This document shows, piece by piece, positions 33,747 through 42,033 of a stretch of 43,810 bases of DNA (position 1 is the first letter of the stretch; each line of letters opens with the position of its first letter). The translations under genes were made by a program, and so were the position numbers. Source of the DNA: Nitrospira sp. (lineage in GTDB: Bacteria > Nitrospirota > Nitrospiria > Nitrospirales > Nitrospiraceae); contig JARFXQ010000021.1 of assembly GCA_029194725.1 (NCBI GenBank), positions 1-43,810 on the forward strand, in the 5' to 3' direction. The notes beneath the pieces are model-generated. The model worked only from the letters and a program-made list of their open reading frames with translations, had not been told where the DNA came from and did not search any database.

Positions 33747-33789
33747 TCCAGCCCGCTCATCAAGGAGAGCTGTTCATAAGGAGGACACC

Positions 33790-35277
33790 ATGTTTGCTCG
33801 AATTCGATCACTTATCCTGACAATGCTGACAGTCTGTATGGCGGCGCCGGTCTTTGCGGCCAGCCATCGGGAAGCTCCGTTGATCGCGAATGATCCGACA
33901 GCGGATATTACCGACTTCTATTTCTTCCGTAGCTGGGAGAATTCCGACAAGGCGATCCTGATCATGAACGTGATTCCTGGTCAGGAACCGGGATCGGGTC
34001 CCAACTACTTCAACTTCGCGGACGACGTCCTGTACGAAATTCATGTCGACAACAATAAGGACAACATCGCGTCCAACATCGTCTATCAGATCCGCTTCAA
34101 GACGGAGATCCGCCAGCCAGGAAACGTGTTCCCATTAGCCTATGTCGCGTTGCCGCCCATCACAGCCCTCACCGGTGGAGGATCGGAAGGGTTGCTCGTA
34201 CGGCAGAGCTATACCGTCACGGAACAGCGCTATGGGCAACGGCCGCGCGACCTCGGTACCGGTCCCATGTTTGCCGTGCCGTCGAACGTCGGTCCACGCA
34301 CCACGCCGAACTATGAACAGCTGGCTGCCAAGGGAGTTTTCCCGCTGAAAAACGGCGGGAGAGTCTTCGCGGGACAGCGGGATGAGACCTTCTACATCGA
34401 CTTGGGAGGAACGTTCGACACGTTGAATCTCCACATCTCACCGATTCTTTCCGATGCGGACGATGCCAACGATGCGATCATCGTCGGAGCGCCTGGCTCC
34501 GGTAACGCCGACACCTTCAGCGGTTTCAACGTCAATACGATCGCGCTGGAGATTCCCATCAGCGAGCTCATCGGGCCAAAAGGCAATAAGCTGCTCGGCG
34601 CCTATGCGACCACAAGTCGACCGAAAGTCAGCGTCATCAAGAAAGACGGCGATCGTCAGAACAGCGCCCGCTTCGTCCAAGTGGCGCGTATGGGCAATCC
34701 CCTCGTCAACGAGTTGATCATCGCGACCAACATGAAAGACAGGTGGAACGCTACGGATGCGGAAGATGAGAATGAGTTCGTCTCGTTCTACTGCAACTCG
34801 GCGCTTGCGACGGCGCTCAATGCAGTGTTCGGCACCGGATTCCCGGCAATGAATCGGGAGGATCTCGTGAACGCCTTGCTTCGATATGCGCCGGGACCGC
34901 CGGTATGCGGATCCGGCAAAACTAATGAGGCGCTGGCCGAGCTCCTGCGAGTGGATCTAGATGCCCCCGCAACTCCGGCTGTCGGCCAGAAACGACTGGG
35001 GCCTCTCGCCCACGACACGAGCGGTAATGCGACGCCGGACAGAGCCGGCTGGCCGAACGGCCGGAGGCCGAACGACGATGTCACAGATGTGGCATTGCGC
35101 GTCGTGGCCGGAATCCTGATCAATCCTGTACCGAACCTGGGAGACGGCGTGAATTTCAACGTCGGTTCAGTCGGCACCAACAAGACGGCGAACGGGATTG
35201 CAACCATGTTTCCATTCCTTCCGACGCCGTTCGACGGACGCGACCGTAGGCATATCGATCCGGGAGAGTCGTTCTAG
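33790..35277 (+). CDS. secreted DUF4331 protein
   Basis: 495 residues. GGAGGACACC leads to ATG 33790. The signal peptide ends VFA-ASHREAP. SHREAPLIANDPTADITDFYFF is the unmistakable DUF4331 opening; VLYEIHVDNNKDN, FAGQRDETFYIDLGGTFD, ALEIPISELIG and RPNDDVTDVALRVVAG follow. The N-terminal His and the many Asp may bind metal. DUF4331 proteins are often encoded with TPR and HupE-like proteins, as here; molecular function unknown. A strong hairpin follows the stop. Confidence 0.9.
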   Translation: MFARIRSLILTMLTVCMAAPVFAASHREAPLIANDPTADITDFYFFRSWENSDKAILIMNVIPGQEPGSGPNYFNFADDVLYEIHVDNNKDNIASNIVYQIRFKTEIRQPGNVFPLAYVALPPITALTGGGSEGLLVRQSYTVTEQRYGQRPRDLGTGPMFAVPSNVGPRTTPNYEQLAAKGVFPLKNGGRVFAGQRDETFYIDLGGTFDTLNLHISPILSDADDANDAIIVGAPGSGNADTFSGFNVNTIALEIPISELIGPKGNKLLGAYATTSRPKVSVIKKDGDRQNSARFVQVARMGNPLVNELIIATNMKDRWNATDAEDENEFVSFYCNSALATALNAVFGTGFPAMNREDLVNALLRYAPGPPVCGSGKTNEALAELLRVDLDAPATPAVGQKRLGPLAHDTSGNATPDRAGWPNGRRPNDDVTDVALRVVAGILINPVPNLGDGVNFNVGSVGTNKTANGIATMFPFLPTPFDGRDRRHIDPGESF

Positions 35278-35287
35278 TCATCGCCAA

Positions 35288-35317
35288 GCGGGTGCCGCGT
35301 ACCAACGCGGCACCCGC
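35288..35317 (+). terminator. strong hairpin after DUF4331
   Basis: GCGGGTGCCGCGT and ACGCGGCACCCGC form a perfect 13-bp GC-rich stem with a 4-base loop, 10 bases past the stop. No U-run follows, so it may attenuate rather than end transcription into the TPR-hupE genes. Confidence 0.65.
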
Positions 35318-35436
35318 GCCATCAGTGGGTACCAATATGAATCCCGAACGCGACAACACAACAGTGACGGACGGAAGTGACAAGTCATTGGACTGAGACA
35401 AATCGCCATGCATGTTCCCAGCACGAGGGTTGCCCA

Positions 35437-36630
35437 ATGATTCGACCCCGACCGTTCATGATGCTTATCCTGCTTGGATGGTTCACTTTGAGCCAAGTCG
35501 GCGCCCTGTGCTCAGAACCCTACCGGCCGACGGATGATGCACAGGTCCTCGAGCGACTTACCTTCAAAGCGTCCGATCCCGTCGCGCGCGAGATCGAGAT
35601 CCTACGCGCCAATGTGCGACGTAACTCCCGCAATCTTGACTCGGCCGTACGACTGGCCACTCTCTACATCGAACAAGGTCGATCGGAAGGCGATCCTCGT
35701 TTCCTTGGACAAGCACAGGCGGTCCTTACCCCTTGGTTGAACGAGCCGACGCCTCCGCCTGCCGCACTCCTATTACGCGCAACGATCGGACAGAACGTGC
35801 ACGAGTTCAATGAGGCCCTAGCCGACCTCGACCAGGTATTGGCGGTCCAACCGACCAATGCCCAGGCTTGGCTCACAAAAGCATCCGTTCTTCAGGTACA
35901 AGCTCGGTACGACGAGGCACGGCGGGCCTGCCGGCGACTCACACGCTTGGCTGCGTCTCATGTGCTGCTCGGATGCTTGGGCGATATCGCCGGCGTGACT
36001 GGTCAATCCTCGAAAACCCTGGAGCTGCTCCGGCAAGTCTTGGCTGAGTCGAGTCTCTCAGGGCGCGAGCGAATCTGGATTGCGACCATCCTAGGTGAAA
36101 CAGCCGTCCGCACTGGAGCAATACGAGATGCTGAAGAGTACTTCTCTGAGGCTTTCAAGGTCGGGATCAAGGATCAATACTTGCTCGGCGTCTATGGGGA
36201 TTTTCTCTTGGATCAAGGCCGCTATCCGGATGTCCTCTCGCTTCTCCATTATGAGACGAGAGCCGATGGACTGCTCTTGCGCCTAGCGCTCGCGGAGCAG
36301 GCGTTGAATCTGTCCACGTTCCACAACCACCTAGCCGAATTGGCATCCCGCTTTGCTGCATCTCGGGAACGAGGAACGACCGTCCATATCAGAGAAGAGG
36401 CACGGTTCACATTGACGTTGCTGCGCGATGCCGGACGGGCGTTGCCGTTAGCCCAGACCAATTGGAGCGTCCAGCGAGAACCGGCGGACGCCAGAATTCT
36501 TTTAGAATGCGCGCTCGCGGCCAAGAACCGAGCGGCGGCCCAGCCGGTGATCGATTGGCTCAACGCCAACCATGTGGAAGACTTTCGACTGCGACAACTT
36601 ACGAAACAGATTCAGGACACCACGTTCTAA
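35437..36630 (+). CDS. secreted TPR protein
   Basis: 397 residues from ATG 35437 behind GAGGGTTG. A signal peptide (MMLILLGWFTLSQVGALC) precedes tetratricopeptide units: LDSAVRLATLYIEQGRS, FNEALADLDQVLAVQPTNAQ, AWLTKASVLQVQARYDEARR, IRDAEEYFSEAFKVGIKDQY, LLGVYGDFLLDQGRYPDV. It should act as a protein scaffold in the periplasm. Its stop overlaps the hupE start by one base (TAATG), so the two are co-translated. Confidence 0.85.
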   Translation: MIRPRPFMMLILLGWFTLSQVGALCSEPYRPTDDAQVLERLTFKASDPVAREIEILRANVRRNSRNLDSAVRLATLYIEQGRSEGDPRFLGQAQAVLTPWLNEPTPPPAALLLRATIGQNVHEFNEALADLDQVLAVQPTNAQAWLTKASVLQVQARYDEARRACRRLTRLAASHVLLGCLGDIAGVTGQSSKTLELLRQVLAESSLSGRERIWIATILGETAVRTGAIRDAEEYFSEAFKVGIKDQYLLGVYGDFLLDQGRYPDVLSLLHYETRADGLLLRLALAEQALNLSTFHNHLAELASRFAASRERGTTVHIREEARFTLTLLRDAGRALPLAQTNWSVQREPADARILLECALAAKNRAAAQPVIDWLNANHVEDFRLRQLTKQIQDTTF

Positions 36631-37751
36631 TGCGTCCCCTGCTCGTTATCGCCTGGCTCCTGTTCAGCCTTCCGGCTTGGGCTCACAAGCCTAGTGACAG
36701 CTATCTCTCCCTGTTTATGCAGAATGACCACGTTGAGGGACAGTGGGACATCGCCTTACGCGATCTCGACAATGCGATCGGATTGGATGGGGATTGTAAC
36801 GGCCAACTCACGTGGGGTGAAGTTCGCAGCAAGCATGTCGCAATCGGCTCCTACGCCTTCTCCCGTCTCACCTTATCAGCGGGTACACACACTTGTAAGA
36901 TTCAAATGCTGGAGCAACTCATCGACCATCACACAGACGGAGCCTACTCGGTCCTGCGCTTCCGCGCCGATTGCGGCGGACTCGTCGATCGACTCCACGC
37001 CGACTACCGATTGCTATTTGATATCGACGCACAACATAGGGGCCTCTTGCGTTTGACCCAAGGAGGACAAACCAGCGCCGCCATTTTCAGCCGGGAATCC
37101 CCGGCCCAGGAATTCTCGATCGCCGAACGGTCACGTTGGAACGAGAGCATCCAATTCATTCGCGAGGGCATCTGGCACATCTGGCTGGGGTTCGACCATG
37201 TTCTATTCTTGCTTGCCCTCTTGCTTCCGGCGGTTCTACTCCGAGTCGATGGCCATTGGCAAGCGGCGGGTGAATTTTCATCGGTGTGGTGGAACGTCGT
37301 CAGCATCGTCACGGCTTTTACTGTGGCCCATTCTCTCACATTAAGTCTGGCCGCCCTGGATATCGTCCGGCTACCGTCTCGATGGATAGAATCAACCATC
37401 GCCGCCTCGGTGGTACTTGCGGGGCTTGGCAATTTGTATCCGATGATGGTGAGTCGTCGTTGGATGATTGCCTTTGGGTTTGGGCTTGTTCATGGCTTCG
37501 GCTTCGCTGCAGTGCTCACGGATCTCGGACTGCCTCAGGATTCATTGTTACTCAGTCTCGTCAGCTTCAACGTGGGAGTGGAAATCGGCCAACTCGCCAT
37601 CGTCGCCGCATTTCTACCCCTGGCCTATCTGCTCCGCCGCTCCTGGTCCTACCCGAGATTGGTGCTCAACGGCGGATCGCTAGCGGTGATCGCCATCGCG
37701 CTCGTTTGGTTCACCGAACGGGCGTTCGATCTTCAGCTGTTCCCTCTCTAG
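36630..37751 (+). CDS. hupE: HupE/UreJ-like membrane protein with periplasmic EF-hand
   Basis: 373 residues; the ATG overlaps the TPR stop. A signal peptide ends AWA-HKPSDSYL. The periplasmic part has a complete EF-hand loop, DGDCNGQLTWGE (D1, D3, N5, E12). The membrane part contains HIWLGFDHVLFLLALLLPAV with the HxxxGxDHxxF signature, FTVAHSLTLSLAAL, and FGFGLVHGFGFAAVLTDLG; these His/Asp residues are the metal sites of HupE/UreJ transporters for nickel or cobalt. Six to seven helices. Its last 72 bases overlap the 3' end of the convergent hydroxylase gene. Confidence 0.88.
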   Translation: MRPLLVIAWLLFSLPAWAHKPSDSYLSLFMQNDHVEGQWDIALRDLDNAIGLDGDCNGQLTWGEVRSKHVAIGSYAFSRLTLSAGTHTCKIQMLEQLIDHHTDGAYSVLRFRADCGGLVDRLHADYRLLFDIDAQHRGLLRLTQGGQTSAAIFSRESPAQEFSIAERSRWNESIQFIREGIWHIWLGFDHVLFLLALLLPAVLLRVDGHWQAAGEFSSVWWNVVSIVTAFTVAHSLTLSLAALDIVRLPSRWIESTIAASVVLAGLGNLYPMMVSRRWMIAFGFGLVHGFGFAAVLTDLGLPQDSLLLSLVSFNVGVEIGQLAIVAAFLPLAYLLRRSWSYPRLVLNGGSLAVIAIALVWFTERAFDLQLFPL

Positions 37752-38540
37752 CAGCATGGTGACGAATGGGAAACGCAGCATCCCGAAAAAGCTCAAACAG
37801 ACGGTAGGGCCAAGATGTTCAAGACCGATGTTCATGCCTAGATGGCCTAACGCGGGCTGGGGACAATAGGTGCCGAACAATCGATCCCACCAGGGCACGT
37901 TGAATCCGTAGTTACAGTTTGTCTCGCACACATCCTTCGAATGATGAACACGGTGCACGTCCGGAGTCACTACAATCAAGCGGAGTAAGCGTTCAAGCTC
38001 CTGAGGCATCGCCACGTTGCTGTGGTTGAAGAGCGATGTCGCGTTCAGGACGATCTCAAAGATCACTACGGCAAGCGGTGATACGCCTACGCCCGTGATC
38101 GCGATGGCTTTTACTGCGAATGACAGCATGATTTCCACCGGATGAAACCGAACGCCGCTCGTCACATCCAAATCCAGATCGGAATGATGCATCATATGGA
38201 ACCGCCAGAACGTCGGCACTATATGGAAGAGGCGATGTTGCCAGTAGATGATAAAATCGAGCGCAAGGATCGCCATGGCTGTCTCAAGCCACATCGGTCC
38301 TTCGATAAGGTGCAACAGTCCCCATCCCCCTTCCTGTGTCACCACTGCTACGGAAACGGCCCCGCCCATGAACAAGAGTCTGGCAATGAGAGTATTCAGC
38401 GCAACGATCGTCAGGTTCCCGCTCCATCTACAGAGCTTCGAGACCGTGAGCGGCCTTCGTGGTGCGATGAGCTCCCACAGCGCCATCACGATGAGCACCG
38501 ACAGATACGATCCGATGCGGATTGTGTCTTGTGTGGTCAT
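37680..38540 (-). CDS. sterol desaturase/fatty-acid hydroxylase superfamily membrane protein
   Basis: 286 residues with the di-iron histidine boxes WQHRLFHIVPTFWRFHMMHHSD, SLFNHSN and PDVHRVHHSKDVCETNCNYG. Four or five hydrophobic helices flank them, and the WWDRLFGTY motif follows, as in this superfamily. The substrate could be a sterol-like, hopanoid or fatty-acyl lipid; since hopanoid genes lie 18 kb away this remains open. The 3' end runs 72 bases into the opposite-strand hupE coding region, so its last ~24 codons (IERPFGEPNERDGDHR) may be an extension caused by loss of an earlier stop. Confidence 0.88.
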   Translation of the reverse strand: MTTQDTIRIGSYLSVLIVMALWELIAPRRPLTVSKLCRWSGNLTIVALNTLIARLLFMGGAVSVAVVTQEGGWGLLHLIEGPMWLETAMAILALDFIIYWQHRLFHIVPTFWRFHMMHHSDLDLDVTSGVRFHPVEIMLSFAVKAIAITGVGVSPLAVVIFEIVLNATSLFNHSNVAMPQELERLLRLIVVTPDVHRVHHSKDVCETNCNYGFNVPWWDRLFGTYCPQPALGHLGMNIGLEHLGPTVCLSFFGMLRFPFVTMLLEREQLKIERPFGEPNERDGDHR

Positions 38541-38574
38541 TGCATATTCCCTGTCAGCTGAACTCTTGTCCGGT

Positions 38575-39390
38575 TCAGCTCACGCCCACCGTCACACGTA
38601 AGAAGGTTGCCGGAATAGAAGTGGCATCCTTGCGCGAACTCTTGTTGTGGCTGGTGAACAAGGCTTCAAGTTCCTTCTGCAGTTCGCTGGCCCGGCCGGC
38701 TTTCTCTGCCGCGTCAAATGCGTTCATCGTCGGTCCGTAGTAGCGTCGGAATGTTTCCACGAAGGCCGAGGGCGTACCGGGATAGTTAAAGGCATAGGTA
38801 TCTCGGACGAAGGAAATCCTCTCCTGGGCCACCCCTGCTTTGGTAAATCGCTCGATTACGTGGTCCTCGATTCCCCACGTCATCGGACTGACGAATCCTT
38901 CGGGCGGTGGCGGCGAATACGCCGAGCTGATTTTCAAAATTTGTGCAACCAGGGTGGGATCGTTGGGAATCCAGTTCCCCATCACGATTCGCCCACCAGA
39001 CTTGGCCACGCGAACCATTTCCTTGGCCACATCGAACGGCTTAGGGGCAAACATGGCACCGAAGATGCTCATCACAAGATCAAAGGTTTGATCCGAGAGA
39101 CCGTGCAAATTGGTTGCATCGCCTTCCTGAAATCGGCAATTCGTTAGGCCGTACTCTTGCGCCCGCCGGTTTCCCGCTGCCACGAGATTTCTGGCGATAT
39201 CCACACCGAGCACCTCCGCTCCGAGTCTCGCCGACGGCAAGGCCGTCGTCCCATCACCGCAACCGAGATCCAGGACTTTCAACCCCTTCCTGACGCCGAG
39301 GCTCTCCACGAGCTCTTCTCCACTTTCACGCATGCTGGCCGCAATCCGAGTAAAGTCGCCCTTTTCCCACAGTGTTTGATTTGGATTCAT
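38575..39390 (-). CDS. class I SAM-dependent methyltransferase
   Basis: 271 residues from ATG 39390 (MNPNQTLWEKGDF), preceded by AAGGAGA; the longer open frame upstream is not natural. SAM motif I is VLDLGCGDGTTALP, followed by VLGVDIARNLVAAG, ATNLHGLSDQTFDLVMSIFG and SGGRIVMGNW. The C-terminus carries an all-alpha substrate cap (ETFRRYYGPTMNAFDAAEKA). It follows the second methyltransferase in the ECF operon. Substrate unknown. Confidence 0.85.
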   Translation of the reverse strand: MNPNQTLWEKGDFTRIAASMRESGEELVESLGVRKGLKVLDLGCGDGTTALPSARLGAEVLGVDIARNLVAAGNRRAQEYGLTNCRFQEGDATNLHGLSDQTFDLVMSIFGAMFAPKPFDVAKEMVRVAKSGGRIVMGNWIPNDPTLVAQILKISSAYSPPPPEGFVSPMTWGIEDHVIERFTKAGVAQERISFVRDTYAFNYPGTPSAFVETFRRYYGPTMNAFDAAEKAGRASELQKELEALFTSHNKSSRKDATSIPATFLRVTVGVS

Positions 39391-39488
39391 GGGAGAGTCT
39401 CCTTTCTTGAGTGACATGGTGGATGTGGCATTCTGAGCCGCCGCCCTTTCCTTATTGCAAAGACAAGAAAGCGCCACGCGGCCATGCG

Positions 39489-40274
39489 TCAAGACGGCTT
39501 GCTTCCTGTGATCACAACAGTCTTTGCCCCGTACTTCATCGCTACCTCTCGGGTATCGGCCTCCGAGCTCTCGGAAAAGTAGTCCAACGCCCCGATCACG
39601 GTGACATGCTTGAGGCCGGCCGCACGGAACAACGCAAGGTAATCTTCTTCTTGCACAGCGCCAACAATACACTCCGCCCAGAGCTGCGGATCGTTCCTGG
39701 ATTCAGGCCTGATCGGCTTGCCCAACACGATGTCCGCGATCTGAATTCGGCCACCAGGACGGAGGACGCGAAAGATCTCGCCAAAGGCCGTCGGTTTATC
39801 TGGGACGAGATTCAAGACACCATTGCTGGTAACACTATCGATAGAGGCATCGGGCAGGGCGATCTTCTCTGCGTTCCCCTTCAGAAACTCAACGTGAGAT
39901 ACTCCCATCTTTTTGGCATTCGTTCTGGCCTTTGACAGCATCGCATCGGTCATATCCAGCCCATAGACCTTTCCTCTTGGACCAACCAACGTGGAAGCGA
40001 TCAAAGCATCTGTGCCGGATCCAGACCCGATGTCCAAGACTCGATCGCCCTGTTGAATGGCGCCGACTGCGAACGGGTAGCCGACGCCGGCAAACGATTC
40101 GACGGCCGTCTCGGGAATCGCGTCCAGCTGTACGCTCGGATATCCGACGAACAGGCAGGCCGGGCGTCCGGTCGGGAAATGGAATTGTCGGCCCGGATGG
40201 TTCGCAACATCGGTATACATCTCGGACACCGCTTTGAAAATCGACTCCTTTTTTTCTCCGACAAATGCAACCAT
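39489..40274 (-). CDS. ArsM/UbiE-like SAM methyltransferase without the ArsM cysteine
   Basis: 261 residues; AAGGAGACGAGCC precedes ATG 40274. Motif I: VLDIGSGSGTDALIAS; then VYGLDMTDAMLSKAR, FLKGNAEKIALPDASIDSVTSNGVLNL and RVLRPGGRIQIADIV, which strongly resemble arsenite methyltransferases. ArsM has SNCVINL at this point; here the Cys is Gly, so arsenic methylation by the usual mechanism is unlikely. Encoded 36 bases from the anti-sigma/36-codon ORF series, so probably under the second ECF sigma factor. Confidence 0.85.
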   Translation of the reverse strand: MVAFVGEKKESIFKAVSEMYTDVANHPGRQFHFPTGRPACLFVGYPSVQLDAIPETAVESFAGVGYPFAVGAIQQGDRVLDIGSGSGTDALIASTLVGPRGKVYGLDMTDAMLSKARTNAKKMGVSHVEFLKGNAEKIALPDASIDSVTSNGVLNLVPDKPTAFGEIFRVLRPGGRIQIADIVLGKPIRPESRNDPQLWAECIVGAVQEEDYLALFRAAGLKHVTVIGALDYFSESSEADTREVAMKYGAKTVVITGSKPS

Positions 40275-40334
40275 GGCTCGTCTCCTTTTCTATGGCTTAC
40301 TCGGAAATCAGTCAATTGAATAACCCGGACAAAT

Positions 40335-40445
40335 TCAATCGATCCGGACGAGGTTGCCCTCCACAACCCGCCCACAATGATGCATCCTGAGTGATATTCG
40401 CATAACAGCTTTGGCCGCCGGCATGCGGTCCCGGCGTGTGATCAT
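40335..40445 (-). CDS. 36-residue basic peptide, coupled to the anti-sigma gene
   Basis: ATG at 40445 overlaps the anti-sigma stop (ATGA). The product MITRRDRMPAAKAVMRISL then RMHHCGRVVEGNLVRID is basic, with one Cys beside two His. No membrane segment, no known family. The overlap and the position between two operon genes are the only support; it may be a chance frame. Confidence 0.3.
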   Translation of the reverse strand: MITRRDRMPAAKAVMRISLRMHHCGRVVEGNLVRID

Positions 40446-40708
40446 GGCGTTTCTCTCTTCTGTTTGGTTGTGAACTGGTCAAAGAGGATCTTGATCCGCT
40501 TCTCAAATGAGGATCGCATCGTTCCCCGACCCGCCTCTCGAAGACGGGTTTTCAACGATTGCTCAAACTCCGCCCGCGAGAAACAGGTCCGGCAGATCTC
40601 GATGTGACGTTCCACCTCACGTCGTTTGATCGCTCCAGCCTCCTGGTCCAAATAGGCCAGCAGGTGCTTTAAGGCTTCTTCACATCCAATAGTCTTTACC
40701 TTTTTCAT
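40442..40708 (-). CDS. zinc-finger anti-sigma factor (zf-HC2)
   Basis: 88 residues from ATG 40708, with GAGGAG 5 bases upstream. The CxEALKHLLAYLD opening and the HIEICRTCFSRAEFEQSL zinc motif (HxxxCxxC) are those of soluble zinc anti-sigma factors such as RsrA-type proteins, which release their sigma factor on oxidation. No transmembrane helix, so it senses from the cytosol. It follows the sigma gene by 16 bases. Confidence 0.88.
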   Translation of the reverse strand: MKKVKTIGCEEALKHLLAYLDQEAGAIKRREVERHIEICRTCFSRAEFEQSLKTRLREAGRGTMRSSFEKRIKILFDQFTTKQKRETP

Positions 40709-40724
40709 CAATCTCCTCGTGTCA

Positions 40725-41342
40725 TCATGTAGACTTAATCAGTCCAGCGTCTTTGCCGTGTTCCCAAAGGGCTTTCTGGAGCAACCCGCGTCCTCTGGCC
40801 AGCCGTGAACGGACGGTTCCTACGGGGACCCTGAGGATCTCGGATATCTCTTGGTACGAAAATCCCTCCATATCGGATAGGACGATCACCATTCGGAAGG
40901 CCTCTGGAAGAGTATCCACTGCCTTTTCAATGTCTTGAGAAAGCAGTTTGTTGAGAAAGTCCTTCTCTGGGTTTCCCCACCACAGAAGGAACGGCTGGTG
41001 GAGTTCTTCAAAGAGCGAGAAAGCAGTCTCAACATCGGATGGATGTTCTTGGAATGTTTCGGCCTGAGGGCGGACCGCTTGTTTGCGACAGCCGCTGATG
41101 AACGTATTTGTCAGGATCCGGAAGATCCAGGACCGAAATTTCTCCGGATCCTTGAGAGACCGTCGGGAAGCCCAGGCTTTGGCAACAGCCTCGGCCACCA
41201 GATCCTCCGCATCCTCCCTGTTTTTCGCCAACCGAAGCGCTGCGCCATAGAGCCGATCCAAAAGGTCAGCCACCTTCCCTTCAAAGAAGTGGCGGTCATC
41301 TGTTATTTCCAACCTTAGGCCTCTGTTCAATTCAGTGGTCAT
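40725..41342 (-). CDS. ECF sigma factor with zinc anti-sigma partner
   Basis: 205 residues from ATG 41342. Region 2: LLDRLYGAALRLAKNREDAE, DLVAEAVAKAWASRRSLKDP, KFRSWIFRILTNTFISGCRK. Region 4: ALEAFRMV-type AVDTLPEAFRMVIVLSDMEG, FSYQEISEILRVPVGTVRSR. The 60-residue insert between the regions (AETFQEHPSDVETAFSLFEE) is normal for the RpoE/SigR type. It heads the operon sigma-anti-sigma-ORF-methyltransferase-methyltransferase and has an ECF promoter of its own. Confidence 0.92.
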   Translation of the reverse strand: MTTELNRGLRLEITDDRHFFEGKVADLLDRLYGAALRLAKNREDAEDLVAEAVAKAWASRRSLKDPEKFRSWIFRILTNTFISGCRKQAVRPQAETFQEHPSDVETAFSLFEELHQPFLLWWGNPEKDFLNKLLSQDIEKAVDTLPEAFRMVIVLSDMEGFSYQEISEILRVPVGTVRSRLARGRGLLQKALWEHGKDAGLIKST

Positions 41343-41386
41343 TCTTGACCTTGATCCAGGACCCTAAAATTAGCCCTTTTGACCAC

Positions 41387-41414
41387 TAAGACGTCTGCGG
41401 TGGGAAAAAGTTCC
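41387..41414 (-). promoter_or_regulatory. ECF-type promoter of the sigma-anti-sigma-methyltransferase operon
   Basis: Read on the minus strand: GGAAC at 41414-41410 (-35), 16 bases, then CGTCTTA at 41393-41387 (-10), about 45 bases before the sigma start codon. GGAAC-N16/17-GTC is the classic ECF consensus, so the operon is probably autoregulated. The -35 lies in a perfect hairpin, GGTGGGAA/TTCCCACC with loop AAAG (41399-41418), an overlap that might allow additional control. Confidence 0.75.
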
Positions 41415-41475
41415 CACCCCCTGTTCTTGTCCCTAGTGGGGAGGCATGGTCCGCCAAGTGAAGAGCTGAGCGTTA

Positions 41476-41640
41476 TCCATAGCTTCGGCTTCGCTGTGAT
41501 GATTACAGATCTCGAGGTGTCTCACAACTCACTGTTGCTGAATCTGGTCAGCTTCAACGTGGGGGGTGGAAATGAGCCAACTCGCCATCGCACTCGTCTG
41601 GTTTACGGAACGAGCGTTCGATGTTCAGCTGGTTCCGATC
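41476..41640 (+). pseudogene. partial, decayed copy of the hupE 3' region
   Basis: The bases match hupE from HGFGFAAV (37490) to SLVSFNVGVEIGQLA (37594), then jump to IAIALVWFTERAFDLQL (37691): here HSFGFAVMITD, LLLNLVSFNVGG, then in another frame ALVWFTERAFDVQL. The 96-base loss falls exactly between two copies of CGCCATCG in hupE, and one extra G shifts the frame. No start codon or upstream part survives. Confidence 0.75.
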
Positions 41641-41812
41641 CAGCAGAATCTGGGAAGAGTTTTATAATAGTGTCGTCGCGCGGAATCGAATCCGTGAACC
41701 GCGAGAGTTTCTGGATGCCGTGAAAGATCGGCTTCGCCGGCTAGGCAAGCTCCGTGGCTGAGTGTTCCATTGCTTTTTCCCGCTCGGCGCGCCACGAATT
41801 GGAAGTACTCAT

Positions 41813-41971
41813 CCCTCCGTCATTCACCGCATCCTCTCAAAGATCGAAGCCCTTGCAGTCCACCCACGCCCACCGGGTATGCATAAATTGATTGGTGAGA
41901 AACCTCTGTGGCGGATTTGTAGCGGATATTACACGCTCATCGTAACCGATCCGATGATACGCATGGGTGAC
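41813..41971 (+). pseudogene. RelE/ParE-type toxin remnant
   Basis: The segment IHRILSKIEALAVHPRPPGM then HKLIGEKPLWRICSGYYTLI reproduces the central part of RelE-type toxins (xRILxKIExLAxxPRPPGxxKLxGExxLWRIRxGdYRvIY). The N-terminal beta strand and the catalytic C-terminus are gone or unrecognisable, and no intact antitoxin gene is adjacent; a short frame ending at 41760 (FLDAVKDRLRRLGKLRG) might be debris of one. Confidence 0.55.
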
Positions 41972-42033
41972 TCTCCTTGTCATCAACACGCCTCATCTTC
42001 CATGAGTCCACCCGCCTACTGGGTACCCGTTGT

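Noticed and set aside
39489..40274. Arsenite methyltransferase arsM
   Set aside because: Overall similarity is good but the catalytic Cys in SNCxxNL is replaced by Gly, and no arsenic-resistance gene is nearby.
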